Origin: Byssochlamys sp. IMV 00236
Taxonomy: Eukaryota; Ascomycota; Eurotiomycetes; Eurotiales; Thermoascaceae
Direction: 5' to 3'
NCBI GenBank assembly: GCA_001931875.2
Contig: MSJH02000217.1
Location: 1 to 40,794 of the forward strand
DNA length: 40,794 nt
Positions 1 to 10,664 of the stretch are shown here, piece by piece; positions within the stretch are counted from its first letter, which is position 1; the number at the start of each line of letters is the position of its first letter. The notes under the pieces were generated by a model. That model saw only the letters and a list, made by a program, of their open reading frames with translations, made no database searches and was not told where the DNA came from. Position numbers and translations under genes: made by a program.

Positions 1-25
1 TTTTTTTTTTTTTTTTTTTTTTTTT
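1..25. repeat. Poly-T run at window edge
   Basis: There are 25 consecutive T residues, immediately followed by a CTTAG splice acceptor. The run is the pyrimidine tract of a COQ5 intron cut by the window edge. The opposite end of the window also stops in a T run, which suggests assembly breaks at homopolymers. Confidence 0.8.
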
Positions 26-30
26 CTTAG

Positions 31-690
31 GTGACATTGCACTTCGCTTTTTAGATTATTGTAGAAACGTACATAATGATAACACAGCTACTGTACAATT
101 AGTTGATATCAACCCACATATGCTTGGTGAAGGAGAGAAGCGATTCCAAAAGACACCTTATGCCAACAGTAAGGCCTCGCTTGACAAGGGTTTACGTGAA
201 ACTAAGATTTGTTATTAGCTAATCAAGCAAGCTTTTTGGTTCAGAATGCAGAAAATCTGGTAGATATCCCAGATGAAAGTGTTGACGTATATACCATTGC
301 CTTTGGTATCCGTAACTGTACTCACGTTGATCGAGTGGTAAAGGAAGCTTACAGAGTGTTGAAGAAAGGTGGTCGCTTTATGTGCTTAGAATTTAGTAAA
401 GTGGATAATCCATTGATTGGAAAGTAAGTTGTTGACTCTACTATCATATGCTTTTATTAACTCAGTATAGGATCTATGATATCTATTCATTTGATGTTAT
501 CCCTGCATTAGGTCAGGTCATTGCCGGCGATCGAGATTCATACCAATATCTTGTAGAAAGTATCCGTAAATTCCCTCCTCAAGACGAGTTTGCTCAAATC
601 ATTCGTGATGCTGGATTCAAAACAATTGGCAGTGGTTATGAAGACCTTACATTTGGTGTAGCTGCTATTCATAGTGGCTTTAAGATTTAA
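31..690 (+). CDS. COQ5: COQ5, ubiquinone C-methyltransferase (3' part)
   Basis: This is the class I SAM-dependent C-methyltransferase of the mitochondrial matrix that methylates the demethoxy-quinol ring in coenzyme Q synthesis (UbiE/COQ5 family). Exons are 31-168, 219-423 and 471-690. The first visible codon completes the Gly of the SAM-binding GGTGD motif, so the 5' exons with the targeting peptide lie off the window. Hallmarks in order: GDIALRFLD, the acidic strand end LVDIN, the NAEN segment, [27 protein letters not shown] and the closing [11 protein letters not shown] typical of the family C-terminus. About 187 residues are visible. For intron 1, the GTAAGG donor at 169 gives a 50-nt intron and keeps the frame. 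A GT at 190 would also keep frame but leaves only 29 nt. The exon 2/3 joint restores the conserved [15 protein letters not shown]. Confidence 0.95.
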
Positions 691-703
691 GCATTTATTG
701 TAA

Positions 704-2935
704 TTAATGTAATAGTACTCTGACAACTGTAATATCTTCATTCCAAATATACTTTTTAGTTTTGGTGATTAGTTCATTATTAACATAGACATTAGGAACT
801 TCATTAGAATCCAGTCTAATATACAGTTTTCTTTTCTTGTTTTTCATAAAAGGCTCTCGTAGTGTCACACGTATACCATCTTGAGAGACAATCGAGTCAA
901 TTTCTGCTCCAGGTACAATATTTCCAGTTGAGCCCATAAAGAAATCTCTACTGCTACTACTACTATTCACTTTCATAAACATTCTCGTCTCATGGGGTTT
1001 CAAAAAAATGGGAGACTGTGATTTGAGCCAGTCGACCTTATTTTGCACCAAAACGTTACTGTGTTCAAAGTAATAAGTGTGTTTACCGTTGCCATCTAGA
1101 GGTAGTTGGCCCGTGAACGGTAAAGGTGATAGGTTTGTTAAAAATATATATTCACGTTGATTACAGGCATATGTCGCCTGATATACATCCACACCCACAC
1201 TGGTCAAATCAATCACGCTTGCCTCAGGTTTTGGAAATGTCGATGCGTAGAGGTCGTGTTCTTTTTGGCTGTAGAGGTTCACATTATCAGACATGAGGGT
1301 CAACTGACCAAAGACAATGTTGATCAACAACAGCGTATACTTTTCGTCCACGGTAAGCTTATTCTTATCTGATCGTATAAAAAACACATCTGGATCGCTA
1401 CCAAACATCCTTGAGCCCATAGGCCAGCGGTTCAAAGAGGAAGTGATCGCATTCAAAGTCGAGACACGCTCACGGACATGAGCCAGTCTGAGGACTGTGT
1501 GGTCCCACCAGGGAGATGCATCACTGCTCACGCGATTATACTCGAACTTTCCCCAGGTGGAAGCTAAGGGCACGCCAGAGCCAAGGATGAGAGCACGCTT
1601 GTGAGTCAGTTCAACGATCAGATCCGTAGCGTCCCACATGATCTCACCTCGGGATTTGCCTAACCGAGGCACCATGGCAGCGGCAAACAGAAAATCAAGT
1701 TTGAGCAGTCTATAGCCCCAAACGTCTAGAATGTGATCAAAAACAGTTTGGAGATAGGCCTTGACCTCCGGGTGATATATATCAAGTGCATAAAATCCAC
1801 CCCAGTTGGGGCCGGCGACAAGCGGTTGAGTGCTGTTGGGATACTTTAGAAGCCAGTCAGGGTGTTGCTTGACAATTTTACTTTTGAAACCAACGGCATA
1901 GGGCGCTATCCAGAGACCAGGCATCATCTTATGTTCCTTGATATCATCCGCAAGTACCTTCATGCCTCTTGGGAACTTATGTATGTCGACATCTAACCAG
2001 TCTCCGATTTGCTGTTGATATCCATCATCGATCTGAAAGACATCAATCGGATATCCGTGCTCCTTGAACGCATTTAAACTCGCAAGCACATCAGTTTCAG
2101 TGACCCTTTCATAAAAATTATACCAGGAAGACCAGCCGGTCAGGTGACGAGGACTTTGGAATGCATGCGTTGGGTCATAGTATTCGGCATATTTGGACCA
2201 TACGGCGCTAAGATCAGCTGTTTTATCGATTTGATAGATAAGAAGCTTGATGCTCAAGACATCACCTTTGTTGAGTAGTTTGCCGTCAATGTCCTTGTAG
2301 AGACTAAATCGATTTCCATTTAAATCTGTTTTATAGTATGTGTAGCCTGAGTGTTCAGATACTGATCCAATAAATACAATCTTATCTGACGATGTGTGCC
2401 GTAAATATGTATAAGCAGTTGCATGAAGTTTTCCATATTGTCCAGAATACTCAAAGAAATCGTAATCTCTAATAAGGATCAGAAAAAGGGCCTCACTTGT
2501 ATGTCTTTTTTTTTTTTACCCTTGGAGGTTAAACTTGGTAATCCATGAAACTGCGCGTGGGATGGGCAGCAGTCGATTGAGATGTCCCATTTCCTTAACT
2601 GTACTCCAACATTGGAAACCTTCGGCCAACATGACATGTCCTTTGAGATTCATGTCTGATTCAAACTCAAGTGTTCTAAGTATGATCCTTTCCTTGGCCG
2701 TCACTACATACTCCAGTTCGAAACAATCTTTATCTAAAATGTGTGTTCTCTTTTCCAAGTCAAGGTTGTCTGTTAAGATATCGTTTACAATAGGTATTGC
2801 AACAGTGATATTTTGGTTGTTAAGTGTATACTTGATATTTGCCACAGCAGATGATGTGAGAAGAGACTCATAAGGGGTAATTGAGGATACCATGCTTGAA
2901 TAAGAAGCTATAAAAATAAATAGCCAAACCAGCAT
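704..2935 (-). CDS. Secreted GH36 alpha-galactosidase
   Basis: This retaining exo-alpha-galactosidase would release galactose from raffinose-type sugars and galactomannan side chains outside the cell. The two exons, complement(2520-2935) and complement(704-2468), are joined across a 51-nt intron and give 726 aa, normal for fungal GH36. The N-terminus has a hydrophobic signal peptide (MLVWLFIFIASYSS...). GH36 catalytic-barrel landmarks are GWSSWYNFYE, FQIDDGYQ, GLWIAPYAV, the nucleophile Asp in LLKLDFLF (about residue 397) and the probable acid/base Asp in RVSSDASPWW (about residue 455). A C-terminal beta domain follows. KLDFLF differs from the bacterial KWDxN form, so this belongs to a divergent fungal subgroup. 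Sugar specificity within GH36 is inferred. Confidence 0.9.
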
Positions 2936-3517
2936 AGTAAAAGAGAAAGAAGGAAAAAGTACTTATGTGATCTGGGATTTAATTGACGTGAATTTGCTGA
3001 TCATTATGCATGGTGATGCGACTTTTACAGATATACTGATGCCCATCGTTCTTTGTCACGAAAACAAAGAGATGACATTTGAAAAGAGGGAGATATGATA
3101 GCATGATGATGCATGTAACTAAAATAAGCGTACTTTCATAAAAGAAAGAATGTGATATGAGGCTTGAAATCACCAAGTTTCGTATCAGACCGAGGAATCA
3201 CAGTGCACCCTTTGCTTGTCTAGTCTAGCCTTTAAGAATTATTTACAAAAGATGAGTGAAGAATAGCTGTTATTCGTCAAAAGATGAATGGTCTTAATGC
3301 TTATAAATACTTTCAAATCCAAATATAGCATGTCCCTTGCACATGTGTCATGAACTAAAGGCACATATTATTGTGGTCATTGAGCTGGTACTGTTTCATT
3401 TACTTGCATATATTCTATAAGAATCTTTAAGTGATCGAACTACTTCAATACATGCATTTCAGAAAAAAAAAAAAACACGGGTTTGATTTGCAAACATAAA
3501 TTCATAAAGCACCAACA
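2936..3517. other. Intergenic, upstream of the alpha-galactosidase
   Basis: AT-rich DNA that contains the promoter side of the minus-strand alpha-galactosidase. Short open frames here show no splice logic or recognisable motif. I see no gene. Confidence 0.6.
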
Positions 3518-4340
3518 TGCAAGGGAATCATCCTATTGAGAAAAGCTCAACAGTGTAAGAAGCTTATTGAACACGCTGATGTAGATCCCCTCCTAAACAA
3601 TACCAGTCCAGACACATTGAAGATAGAAATCAAAGTTGATATCAAGATATACTTAAAGTTGGCCACACTACTTTGTGACTTGAATGAGACTATTGACAAA
3701 AGAACAGTCAAGATTCAATTAGACTAACTGTATACAGACACTAGAGAAGAGGATGGTAGTGTCATCGAGATATCTTCCAATTTAACCAGGTGCTGCCCAA
3801 CCAAAGAACGTCTCTTTCTTGTTGAGAAATGGAGCTCATCATGAATTTCCTTGACTAATTCTTTTTCCCATCTGTCATTGCCCTGATAAGAACAATATCC
3901 TCGTATGGTTCAATCGACAAGTTGAAAATACTGTAGTATCCAAACCAAATGATGGAAATACTACAGAAAGCATCCGGTCAGCACTACATGCACCAGAAAA
4001 TATACTAATGCCATGGGCGCTTCTTCTACTTCGTGATATTCTACTGATGGCATTTGATTCTGTTGATCCTGTTACCATTGCTTCACTTTCTTCAAAATAG
4101 TTTGTGCAAGAATCTAACAACTTGACATATTTAATTGTAGCAAAAAGTCAAGGATGCTTCAGACTATGATGAGGCTATTCAACTATGTCCTGAACTGTCA
4201 CCTTTATTCAATGTAATAGTCTATTGAAAATGGTAAGTTCTTTTTTTTTGTCATGACCGAATCAGAAAGAGGCGCGTATATTCGCAAGTACAATGTAGCT
4301 TCTCGGCGAGATATCACCGAATAGCCCAAGAAGTATGATG
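3518..4340 (+). pseudogene. Frameshifted gene relic, unknown family
   Basis: Three coding-like stretches lie in one direction but in different frames. From an ATG at 3518 the frame reads MQGNHPIEK and closes. One base away, a 60-codon frame continues from 3536 (QQCKKLIEHADVDPLL, later YLKLATLLCDLNETIDK). From 3855 to 4100 another frame runs about 80 codons (NILVWFNRQVENT, MPWALLLLRDILLMAF) to a TAG. After an acceptor-like TTGTAG at 4140 there is YDEAIQLCPELSPLF, and near 4271 SERGAYIRKYNVASRRD followed by a stop. No combination of GT-AG introns that I tried gives one open frame. I do not recognise the protein. The YDEAI segment has a TPR-like flavour, but this is weak. Confidence 0.4.
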
Positions 4341-5136
4341 AGATGAGTAGTATTGGCGCACTTTTTTTTATCCAAAATTAAATGAGATCAATCTATTCCG
4401 ATCGTGTGGTCCGTTCGCAAGGGTGGGAGAAGGGAGAAAGATGGTTCCTACATTAATAGTTTTCACCTTGTATAGCCCTTTCATTGGATTAGAAAAAGGG
4501 GGAGAAAATATAGTTTATAAACACTCCCTCTTCTATATTTTGATCTATTTGATCCTTTTCTTATTGAGTCCTTTTAGCCTTGTTATGTTGAGGTCAATAT
4601 ATCGGCAATTCTTACGGACTACTAAGAAAGGGGGATAATGGCTGATTCATCATTCTTAATCTATTGGTCTCTTTCTTTTCTGCTTTAATCAAAGCGCTTA
4701 TTGACAGGTTATCATCTTGAAAGCGGACTAAACCCCCTTTAGTTTAGTTGACGTGGATCTGCTTTATGAAATTGAAGAATGATTTCAACAAATCGATTCT
4801 CTCGATTTAGGTCGCATTCTATCAAGGACAGCGAAATAGAGAGTATAATGTCATGTGATATGCACGGCTGAACAGATGTGGGTCATTTTTAAAAGGTAAC
4901 TTGCTTGTTCTACAAGAACGTGCACGGTTCTATTTGTAGAGAAGATGGAGTTCAAGGTCTGATCTGATTGGTTAAACTTTATAATCTCCTATAGTTCATA
5001 GAGGATTTAAGGTAGGAGGAATAAGACAGCAGAAAGAAGGAAGAGAGAAAAGGTGTGAATAATAATAAAAGCCCACTCTTTCTTTTGCCCCTTTCCTTTT
5101 TTCATCTTTTTCTTCTTCTTTATCCCCCAACTTCAA
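4341..5136. other. Intergenic, upstream of the Ecl1-like gene
   Basis: No supported gene. The last 100 bases are a typical promoter for this genome: AATAATAATAAAAG (about 5060) followed by a long CT-rich leader up to the ATG at 5137. Confidence 0.6.
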
Positions 5137-5443
5137 ATGGATCTCTCTTGGTGTATCATGTGTGATCAACACTGTATAGAAGATAATGTAAGCAAAAACT
5201 CATACAACAAGTTCATATTAAATCTAACCAAATAAAATAAAAAAAAAAAAGCTATACTGTTCAGAATCCTGCCGCCAAAAAGATGAGAGTTCAAAAATAG
5301 AACCAAAAAATCGTCTTTGCTCTCCACCTGCATCACCTCTACTAGAACCCTTTTTATCATCTTTTAATCATGAAAGACGCACATCAAGTAAATCAATCAT
5401 AAGCATTTCCAATATACCCAAATATTCTTTATCACCACCATAG
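5137..5443 (+). CDS. ECL1: Ecl1-like zinc-binding lifespan regulator
   Basis: Two exons (5137-5187 and 5252-5443) with a 64-nt intron encode an 80-residue protein. Residues 1-25 carry the Ecl1-family signature: MDLSWC, C6-x2-C9, then YC20-x3-C24 (LYCSESCR), a four-cysteine zinc site. The remainder is Ser/Pro-rich (CSPPASPLLEPF). Schizosaccharomyces pombe Ecl1-family proteins are about the same size, start the same way, and extend chronological lifespan and respond to sulfur, zinc or nutrient starvation. That role is inferred here. The acceptor is an AG directly after an A run. It is chosen because it restores LYCSESC in frame; a later AG would delete two of the zinc-binding cysteines. The gene is too short and too split to be seen without splicing it by eye. 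Confidence 0.8.
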
Positions 5444-5565
5444 AACATTTTAAACATATACCCTTTTTATATTGTTTGGCCATAATAAGAAGTAAAGAAA
5501 GAGTCATTCTTTTTTATTTTTGTGTGAAAAAGCCATACAATGAAATAATAAATATCTACAATTTT

Positions 5566-5763
5566 CTAAACTTGTTTTGAAAAGCCTTTTTGTTTACATA
5601 TTTCTAAATGCCAGCCATATCTTGATTCGGATGAGAAGCCAACATGACAATGTTGACAGTAATGCCAAGTATCACTTGCAGTTGTTGATATACTTTCTTC
5701 ATAAAATGATTGACTTCTTTTATGCTTGATTGAGTTGAGCACTTGAAGAGTAGAGTGAAGCAT
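5566..5763 (-). CDS. Small C2HC zinc-finger protein
   Basis: A single-exon frame of 65 residues. The C-terminal half has one compact finger, YCQHCHVGFSSESRYGWHLEIC, that is C-x2-C-x15-H-x3-C spacing, so the last ligand is Cys instead of His. No other domain is visible. Support for a real gene: on the minus strand a TATAAA (5831-5836) sits 68 nt upstream of the ATG, and the leader is CT-rich. The same spacing is seen at other genes in this window. It is convergent with the Ecl1-like gene, 122 bp away. No family name can be given. It could be an RNA- or protein-binding microprotein. Confidence 0.5.
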   Translation of the reverse strand: MLHSTLQVLNSIKHKRSQSFYEESISTTASDTWHYCQHCHVGFSSESRYGWHLEICKQKGFSKQV

Positions 5764-5830
5764 ATGAAGGAATGGAATGGGTTTGGATAAGTAAAGAAAG
5801 GAAAAAAAAAAAAAATAAAAATAAAGGCTG

Positions 5831-5836
5831 TTTATA
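5831..5836 (-). promoter_or_regulatory. TATA box of the small C2HC gene
   Basis: TATAAA on the minus strand within GGCATATAAACAGCC, 68 nt from the ATG at 5763, followed by a CT-rich leader. Confidence 0.5.
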
Positions 5837-5843
5837 TGCCCAT

Positions 5844-6289
5844 TTGACTATAATGAAAATCAAGGAGAAGAAGTTCTTTATTATGATTTACTTTTCTTTT
5901 GCGTCGTTATTGTCACTTTATTATGCTTTCATAAATTGATCTATGCCTTAATGACACTTTTTTATTCAATAATAAAATATCCTTTATCATCTTGTTCATA
6001 TAAATGATGACCTTGTCAATCTTGTTGTCATTCCATTTAATTCAATCTACTTGCTTTTATCAATTCCCCGTTTGCATCATCCCCTTCCCCCACAATGACT
6101 GTATTAAGACTCATTATTGAGAATCAGCTCATCCCAAAGGTTATTTCAGGGAACCTGATTGGACATGTATACAAATGATTCGGAATGCAGTAGCTTGATT
6201 CCTATTCGTCAAGTCCTTTTTTGAAATGAATCCCTTTTCTATAAGTACTTTGCATCCCCTCCCTGCTTTTTATATATATTTTATAAATC
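5844..6289. other. Intergenic, malic enzyme promoter
   Basis: No gene seen. The segment holds the promoter of the malic enzyme: TATAAG near 6240 and a second AT-rich TATATATATTTTATAAA just before the ATG at 6290. Confidence 0.6.
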
Positions 6290-8169
6290 ATGAATCTTAC
6301 AGCGCGTTCTACTCGATTCCTTAGTCGTTTCCATCTTAGGTCCTATTCGATTGCCTCTTCTCTCAGACAGGACACAGCCGAGTCCATCATTGCACCAGAT
6401 CATGTCTTTTCTGGCTATTATAACACTGGTATATCACATAAAACAATAATTATATGTTTAATTAAAGCTCTCTTTTTTCTCAGGCACATCTTTACCTCTG
6501 AATGTTCGTCAGAGACTATCCATACGAGGCCAATCTCCTGCCGTCGTCGAAACTACCGAGCAACAGGCCGAACGAGCTCTTCGAGCCATCAGGAGCAAGT
6601 CAACACGTTTGGATAAGTACATGTTTATGGCTCAACTTCGTCAAAATCACACGAGATTATTCTATAAACTCGTCACAGATCATATCGAGGTATGCTTATT
6701 TCCCACACGCGGATCAATTTCCTTTTTTTGACATTTTGTTGCAGGAATTTGCTCCCATCATTTATACCCCAACCGTAGGTGAAGCATGTCAAAGGTTTTC
6801 CGATCTTTACCCCTTTATTCACACGCCAGGTAAGAAACATATATTTGATACAAGATTCATGCTTATTTGTTTGGATGGGTTAGGTACACCTGATGGATTG
6901 TACATCACCCTTGATGATCTTTCTCATTTGGAAGAGATTATGATCGATTACAAGAAAAGATCAGGCGAGGCACCGGATATCTCCGTGATCACCGATGGTT
7001 CCCGTATTTTAGGTTTGGGGGATCTTGGCGTGAACGGGATGCCTATCAGTCTGGGCAAGCTTCAGCTCTACGTGGCAGGTGCAGGTATCGACCCACGCAA
7101 GACGCTACCGATAGTGCTTGACTTTGGTACAAACAACACATCGCTTCTGAATGATCCTTTATATCTTGGCAAGCGCACACAGAGACCTGATGACGCTACA
7201 TTCTACGCTGCTGTCGAACAAGTTCTTGATGCTCTTTGTCGTACGTTTCCTGAGATCTTGGTTCAATTTGAAGATTTTTCAAGCGACCATGCATTTGGAC
7301 TTCTCGAACGTCATCGACAACGTAGGCTCTGTTTCAATGATGATATTCAAGGAACCGGCGCTGTCATTCTCTCTGGCCTTATCAATGCTTTCCGCCAGAC
7401 GTCGACTCAGAACCATCGTATCCTGTTTTATGGCGCAGGATCAGCCGCGATCGGTGTCGCACGACAGATCCAGGACTACTTCCAGACGGTACATGGCATG
7501 ACGGAAGAAGAAGCCAAAAAACTATTTTATGTTTGCGATTCAAAGGGACTCGTCACAGCTGACCGACTTGATCTGGCTCCACACAAGGTCTACTATGCCC
7601 GACAAGACTATCGCTCGATTCGCTCAATAGACGAGATCATCAACACAATACGACCCACAGCACTCATTGGTCTCTCTTCTTCTCCGGGTGCGTTCACTCC
7701 TCAAGTCCTCTCACGCATGGGTCAAATAAACGATAAGCCCATCATATTTCCTCTATCCAACCCAGCTACCAAAGCAGAGTGTACTTTTGAAGATGCCATG
7801 AAAGCCACAGACAAGGTCCTCTTTGCGTCAGGTACAGCGTTTCCACCCTATGGAGGACGTGTGCCAGGTCAAGGTAACAACATGTACATCTTTCCTGGTC
7901 TTGGCTTAGGTGCTATCCTTTCTCGGCCAACCTATATCACCGATCGTATCATGCTTCGTGCCTCTGTAGCTTTGGCGGACTCACTCACAGAAAAAGAACG
8001 CAGCCAAGGACATCTCTATCCTGACTTGCACCGGATCAGAGAAGTGTCGGCTACCGTTGCCGCGGCTGTCTGTGACCAGGCTGTGAAAGATAACGTGGCA
8101 ACTCATCCTCGGTTAAAATCAATCAAGGATTACTTAGGCTATGTCAAGGCCAACATGTGGCATTATTGA
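6290..8169 (+). CDS. MAE1: Mitochondrial NAD(P)-dependent malic enzyme
   Basis: It decarboxylates malate oxidatively to pyruvate, CO2 and NAD(P)H. Four exons (6290-6428, 6484-6689, 6745-6829, 6884-8169) give 571 aa. The first ~30 residues are basic, Ser/Arg-rich and free of acids (MNLTARSTRFLSRFHLRSYS), a likely mitochondrial presequence. Family motifs in order: IIYTPTVGEACQ with the catalytic Tyr, ITDGSRILGLGDLGVNGM, GKLQLYVAGAGIDPRKTLP, VQFEDFSSDHAF, CFNDDIQGTGAV with the metal-binding acids, and the Rossmann GAGSAAIGVA. The third intron is 54 nt (18 codons) and has no in-frame stop, so retention would insert 18 residues before DGLYITLDD. In oleaginous Mucorales, malic enzyme supplies reducing power for lipid synthesis; NAD versus NADP preference cannot be settled from sequence alone. 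Confidence 0.93.
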
Positions 8170-8330
8170 TTCAATGAACCCCTCCCATTTTCGTTATAGC
8201 AAAAAAACAAGATTAATTCATTCTATCTTATGTTCATGTTTATTTATTATTATTACTACTACTACTTTGCCAATGAATGTATTGAACTATATAAATATGT
8301 AAAGTTGTTTGAAAAAAGGAGATAAATAAG

Positions 8331-9658
8331 TTATAGTCGATGTGAAGGAATAAAGACAAAAATAAGTGTATTCAGTATTGACAGCAGAATGATAAAGGCT
8401 AACCAGAGCCATCCTCGCTTACGATGTATCTTTTTGACAATGACATCCTGGATTTCCGAGTACACCATGAACTGGATCTCACTACAAGTTATTATTAGTA
8501 AGGAGACAAAGATCATCATATTTAAGGAGATATTTACCTAACGCTACTAATACCAAACCACCAAGCAAATTCAGTAATACTTGTTAATAACGCTGACCAC
8601 CCAAAAAAGAAGGGTATAAGAGCAAGCCATCGTGAAGTAGAGGAAGCTAAAAAGATGAGGGAGAGTTCAATCGAAAAGGCAAGAGTGAGCAAAAGGGTGC
8701 CTAGACCAAGGCACAATCTGGACATGCCTATGGAGATGTTTTTGTGCAGGACGTAATCAACAAAGAGGGGATAATAAAATACATTAAGGATCTCAAACAC
8801 GTGTGATCTAGCTGACTCAAAGACGATAGGTTCAGGTCGTTCGCTGTGTACAATCAGTTCTTCCAATGCTCTTCTATAATCCTCAGGTAAATGTACTCGT
8901 TGTGCTGTAGGTGAGCAGTAGGTGTTGTAGATACGAGTTGCGTTATCAATGAGGTCTTGGCGAGACAATGATTTGTCGCTGGCTGCTGTACGAGATGCAT
9001 AATGATTTCCTTGTGGTGGTAGAGGTAGTGGTGAAAGCAAGTCTTCTGTATCGGGTGTCTCAACATAGAGTGTCTGATGTAAATCGACCATCGTATTATC
9101 CTTTGTCCCTTCTTTTTCTGCAGCTGATTCTAAAAAGCGAGAAAGCCGTTGTCGGTTCTGTCGATCAACACTCTGAAGATACGCTCGCCAGAGTTTATTA
9201 TGTGTTTCAAGTTCCATCAAGAAGCCAAGGTTCTGTTGGGCCTTTCGACGTCTTAGAAATGTCGAAAAGTGCGACTGAGTTAATGGACTGTATGTGTTCA
9301 AACGCATCATTTGTTCTAACGTGGGCAATCCGTTCACTCTCAGGTTGTAGTCTTTAATTTCTTGCCATGCCTCCATGGGTGCAACTGCAAATGGGTCCTT
9401 GAACCCATATGTTTTTGCCTTTAGACTGCGAACTGTACCCTTTGAAGGTTTTTGTATCATAGGCATGCTGGTAAGATATGGATTTGTGGAATTAAGGTCG
9501 TTTAATGGAATGGCAATGCCTGTGGTTAGTTTTTCATCATGTTGAATTTTTCGACTCAAATCCTCTTCAAGTGCTGTCTGTATTCCAAGAGCGTGAAGTC
9601 GGCTATTTGCTTGTCTTATACTCCAACGATTGGCAAATGTAGTATTGTCCTGAAACAT
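8331..9658 (-). CDS. RAX1: Rax1-like RGS-domain membrane protein
   Basis: Two exons, complement(8538-9658) and complement(8331-8481), with a 56-nt intron, encode 423 aa (yeast Rax1 is about 435). The centre carries an RGS-type helical domain starting at LPTLEQMMRLNTYSPLTQSHF and SHVFEIL. It is interrupted by a Ser-rich acidic linker. The C-terminal third has three to four hydrophobic segments, two before the intron (LCLGLGTLLLTLAFSIELSL, WLALIPFFFGWSALL) and one at the end (GWLWLAFIILLSILNTLIFVF). Rax1 with Rax2 marks division sites for bipolar budding in yeast; polarity or hyphal-tip function here is inferred. The start at 9658 is the first ATG after an in-frame stop-containing leader; an untranslated upstream exon is possible because a CTTTCTTGTACAG acceptor abuts it. 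Confidence 0.8.
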
Positions 9659-10192
9659 TCTGTACAAGAAAGAAAGAGTAGATTGTTACACCCTCCATTG
9701 GATAATTTTTTGAAAATAGTTTCGGACTTTAGATACAATTGTATTGCTTTTTCAAGATGAGTTTGACCCAAAAAAGGGAATTTGATTTTCACTTTAATAC
9801 AAAAGCTACAGCAGAGGCATATATAAGAAAGATGTACGAATAAGTGAGGGAGAGAATAGATCAGTCAATTGATAACGATTACTATATTGCATTGATGGAG
9901 TTGATAAAGTGGTTACAGAAAACGTTACTCAAGAAAAAACGATATGAAAAACTATATAAATTGAACAGCAGAGTTGATCATTGCTTGTTTTTCCAAGTCA
10001 AGGTCTTGTGTAGTTCTTGTACATCAGTTACTAATTTTCGTGATATAGTTGAAACTCTGATGGAGCTATTACATCTTGGAGCTTTAATAATTTGAGTGTA
10101 ATTTTGTAAGAACACGTCGTCCCACGCTTTGCATCTAATCCTCCCTTTAATCAACCGAGTTTTATAATGTCATTGTTGGCGATAAATAAGGG
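9659..10192. other. Intergenic, upstream of RAX1
   Basis: Contains a minus-strand TATATA near 9819-9826, probably the RAX1 core promoter. A plus-strand open stretch at 9844-10095 lacks a good start and any motif. I see no gene. Confidence 0.5.
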
Positions 10193-10664
10193 TTTTGCTA
10201 TTTACACAGTGCATCTGCATAGCATCAGCACAATATGTGATGTAAGCAATTCAATTTGCACAGCAAACAGCATTAGGCCGCCACATCTACGCAGTACAAT
10301 GTACAACTTTTCACACAGCATCCTTGGCTTATTTATCCTAAAGTACCTCATCTTATCAGGAAGAACAATACAAAAAGACTAATTATAAAATGTATTGTAC
10401 TTAAACAATGTATTATTCTCAATTCTAATTGAACATGATTAATCCATGTAAAGCTCTCGTTTTCGTGTAAAATGATGTTTGTTTGTAATAATGATCGCTG
10501 TCTCTTGTCTTAATACATAATAAAGAGGCTATCAACGTAAATTTCCATTATAATTCCTATTGTTGTGTAGATGTGGCGGCCTAATGCTGTTTGCTGTGCA
10601 AATTGAATTGCTTACATCACATATTGTGCTGATGCTATGCAGATGCACTGTGTAAATAGCAAAA
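10193..10664. repeat. Perfect 98-bp inverted repeat pair (foldback/MITE-like)
   Basis: The left arm is 10193-10290 and the right arm 10567-10664. The reverse complement of the right arm equals the left arm base for base, and divergence starts abruptly on both sides. The arms flank a 276-bp AT-rich spacer with no open frame. The outer end of the right arm runs into 18 consecutive A residues (10661-10678), while the left copy has only four matching Ts. Two readings are possible: terminal inverted repeats of a non-autonomous DNA element, or two opposite insertions of a short A-tailed retroposon. No clear target-site duplication was found. Complete identity implies recent origin or ongoing conversion. 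Confidence 0.8.

Noticed and set aside
190..218. 29-nt intron in COQ5
   Set aside because: In frame but shorter than any other intron here. The GTAAGG donor at 169 gives 50 nt and a more family-like joint.
8968..9357. 129-codon plus-strand open frame
   Set aside because: Antisense to the RGS part of RAX1, with no domain and no promoter of its own.
9844..10095. 83-codon plus-strand open stretch upstream of RAX1
   Set aside because: No ATG at the start, no motif, and overlaps the probable RAX1 promoter.
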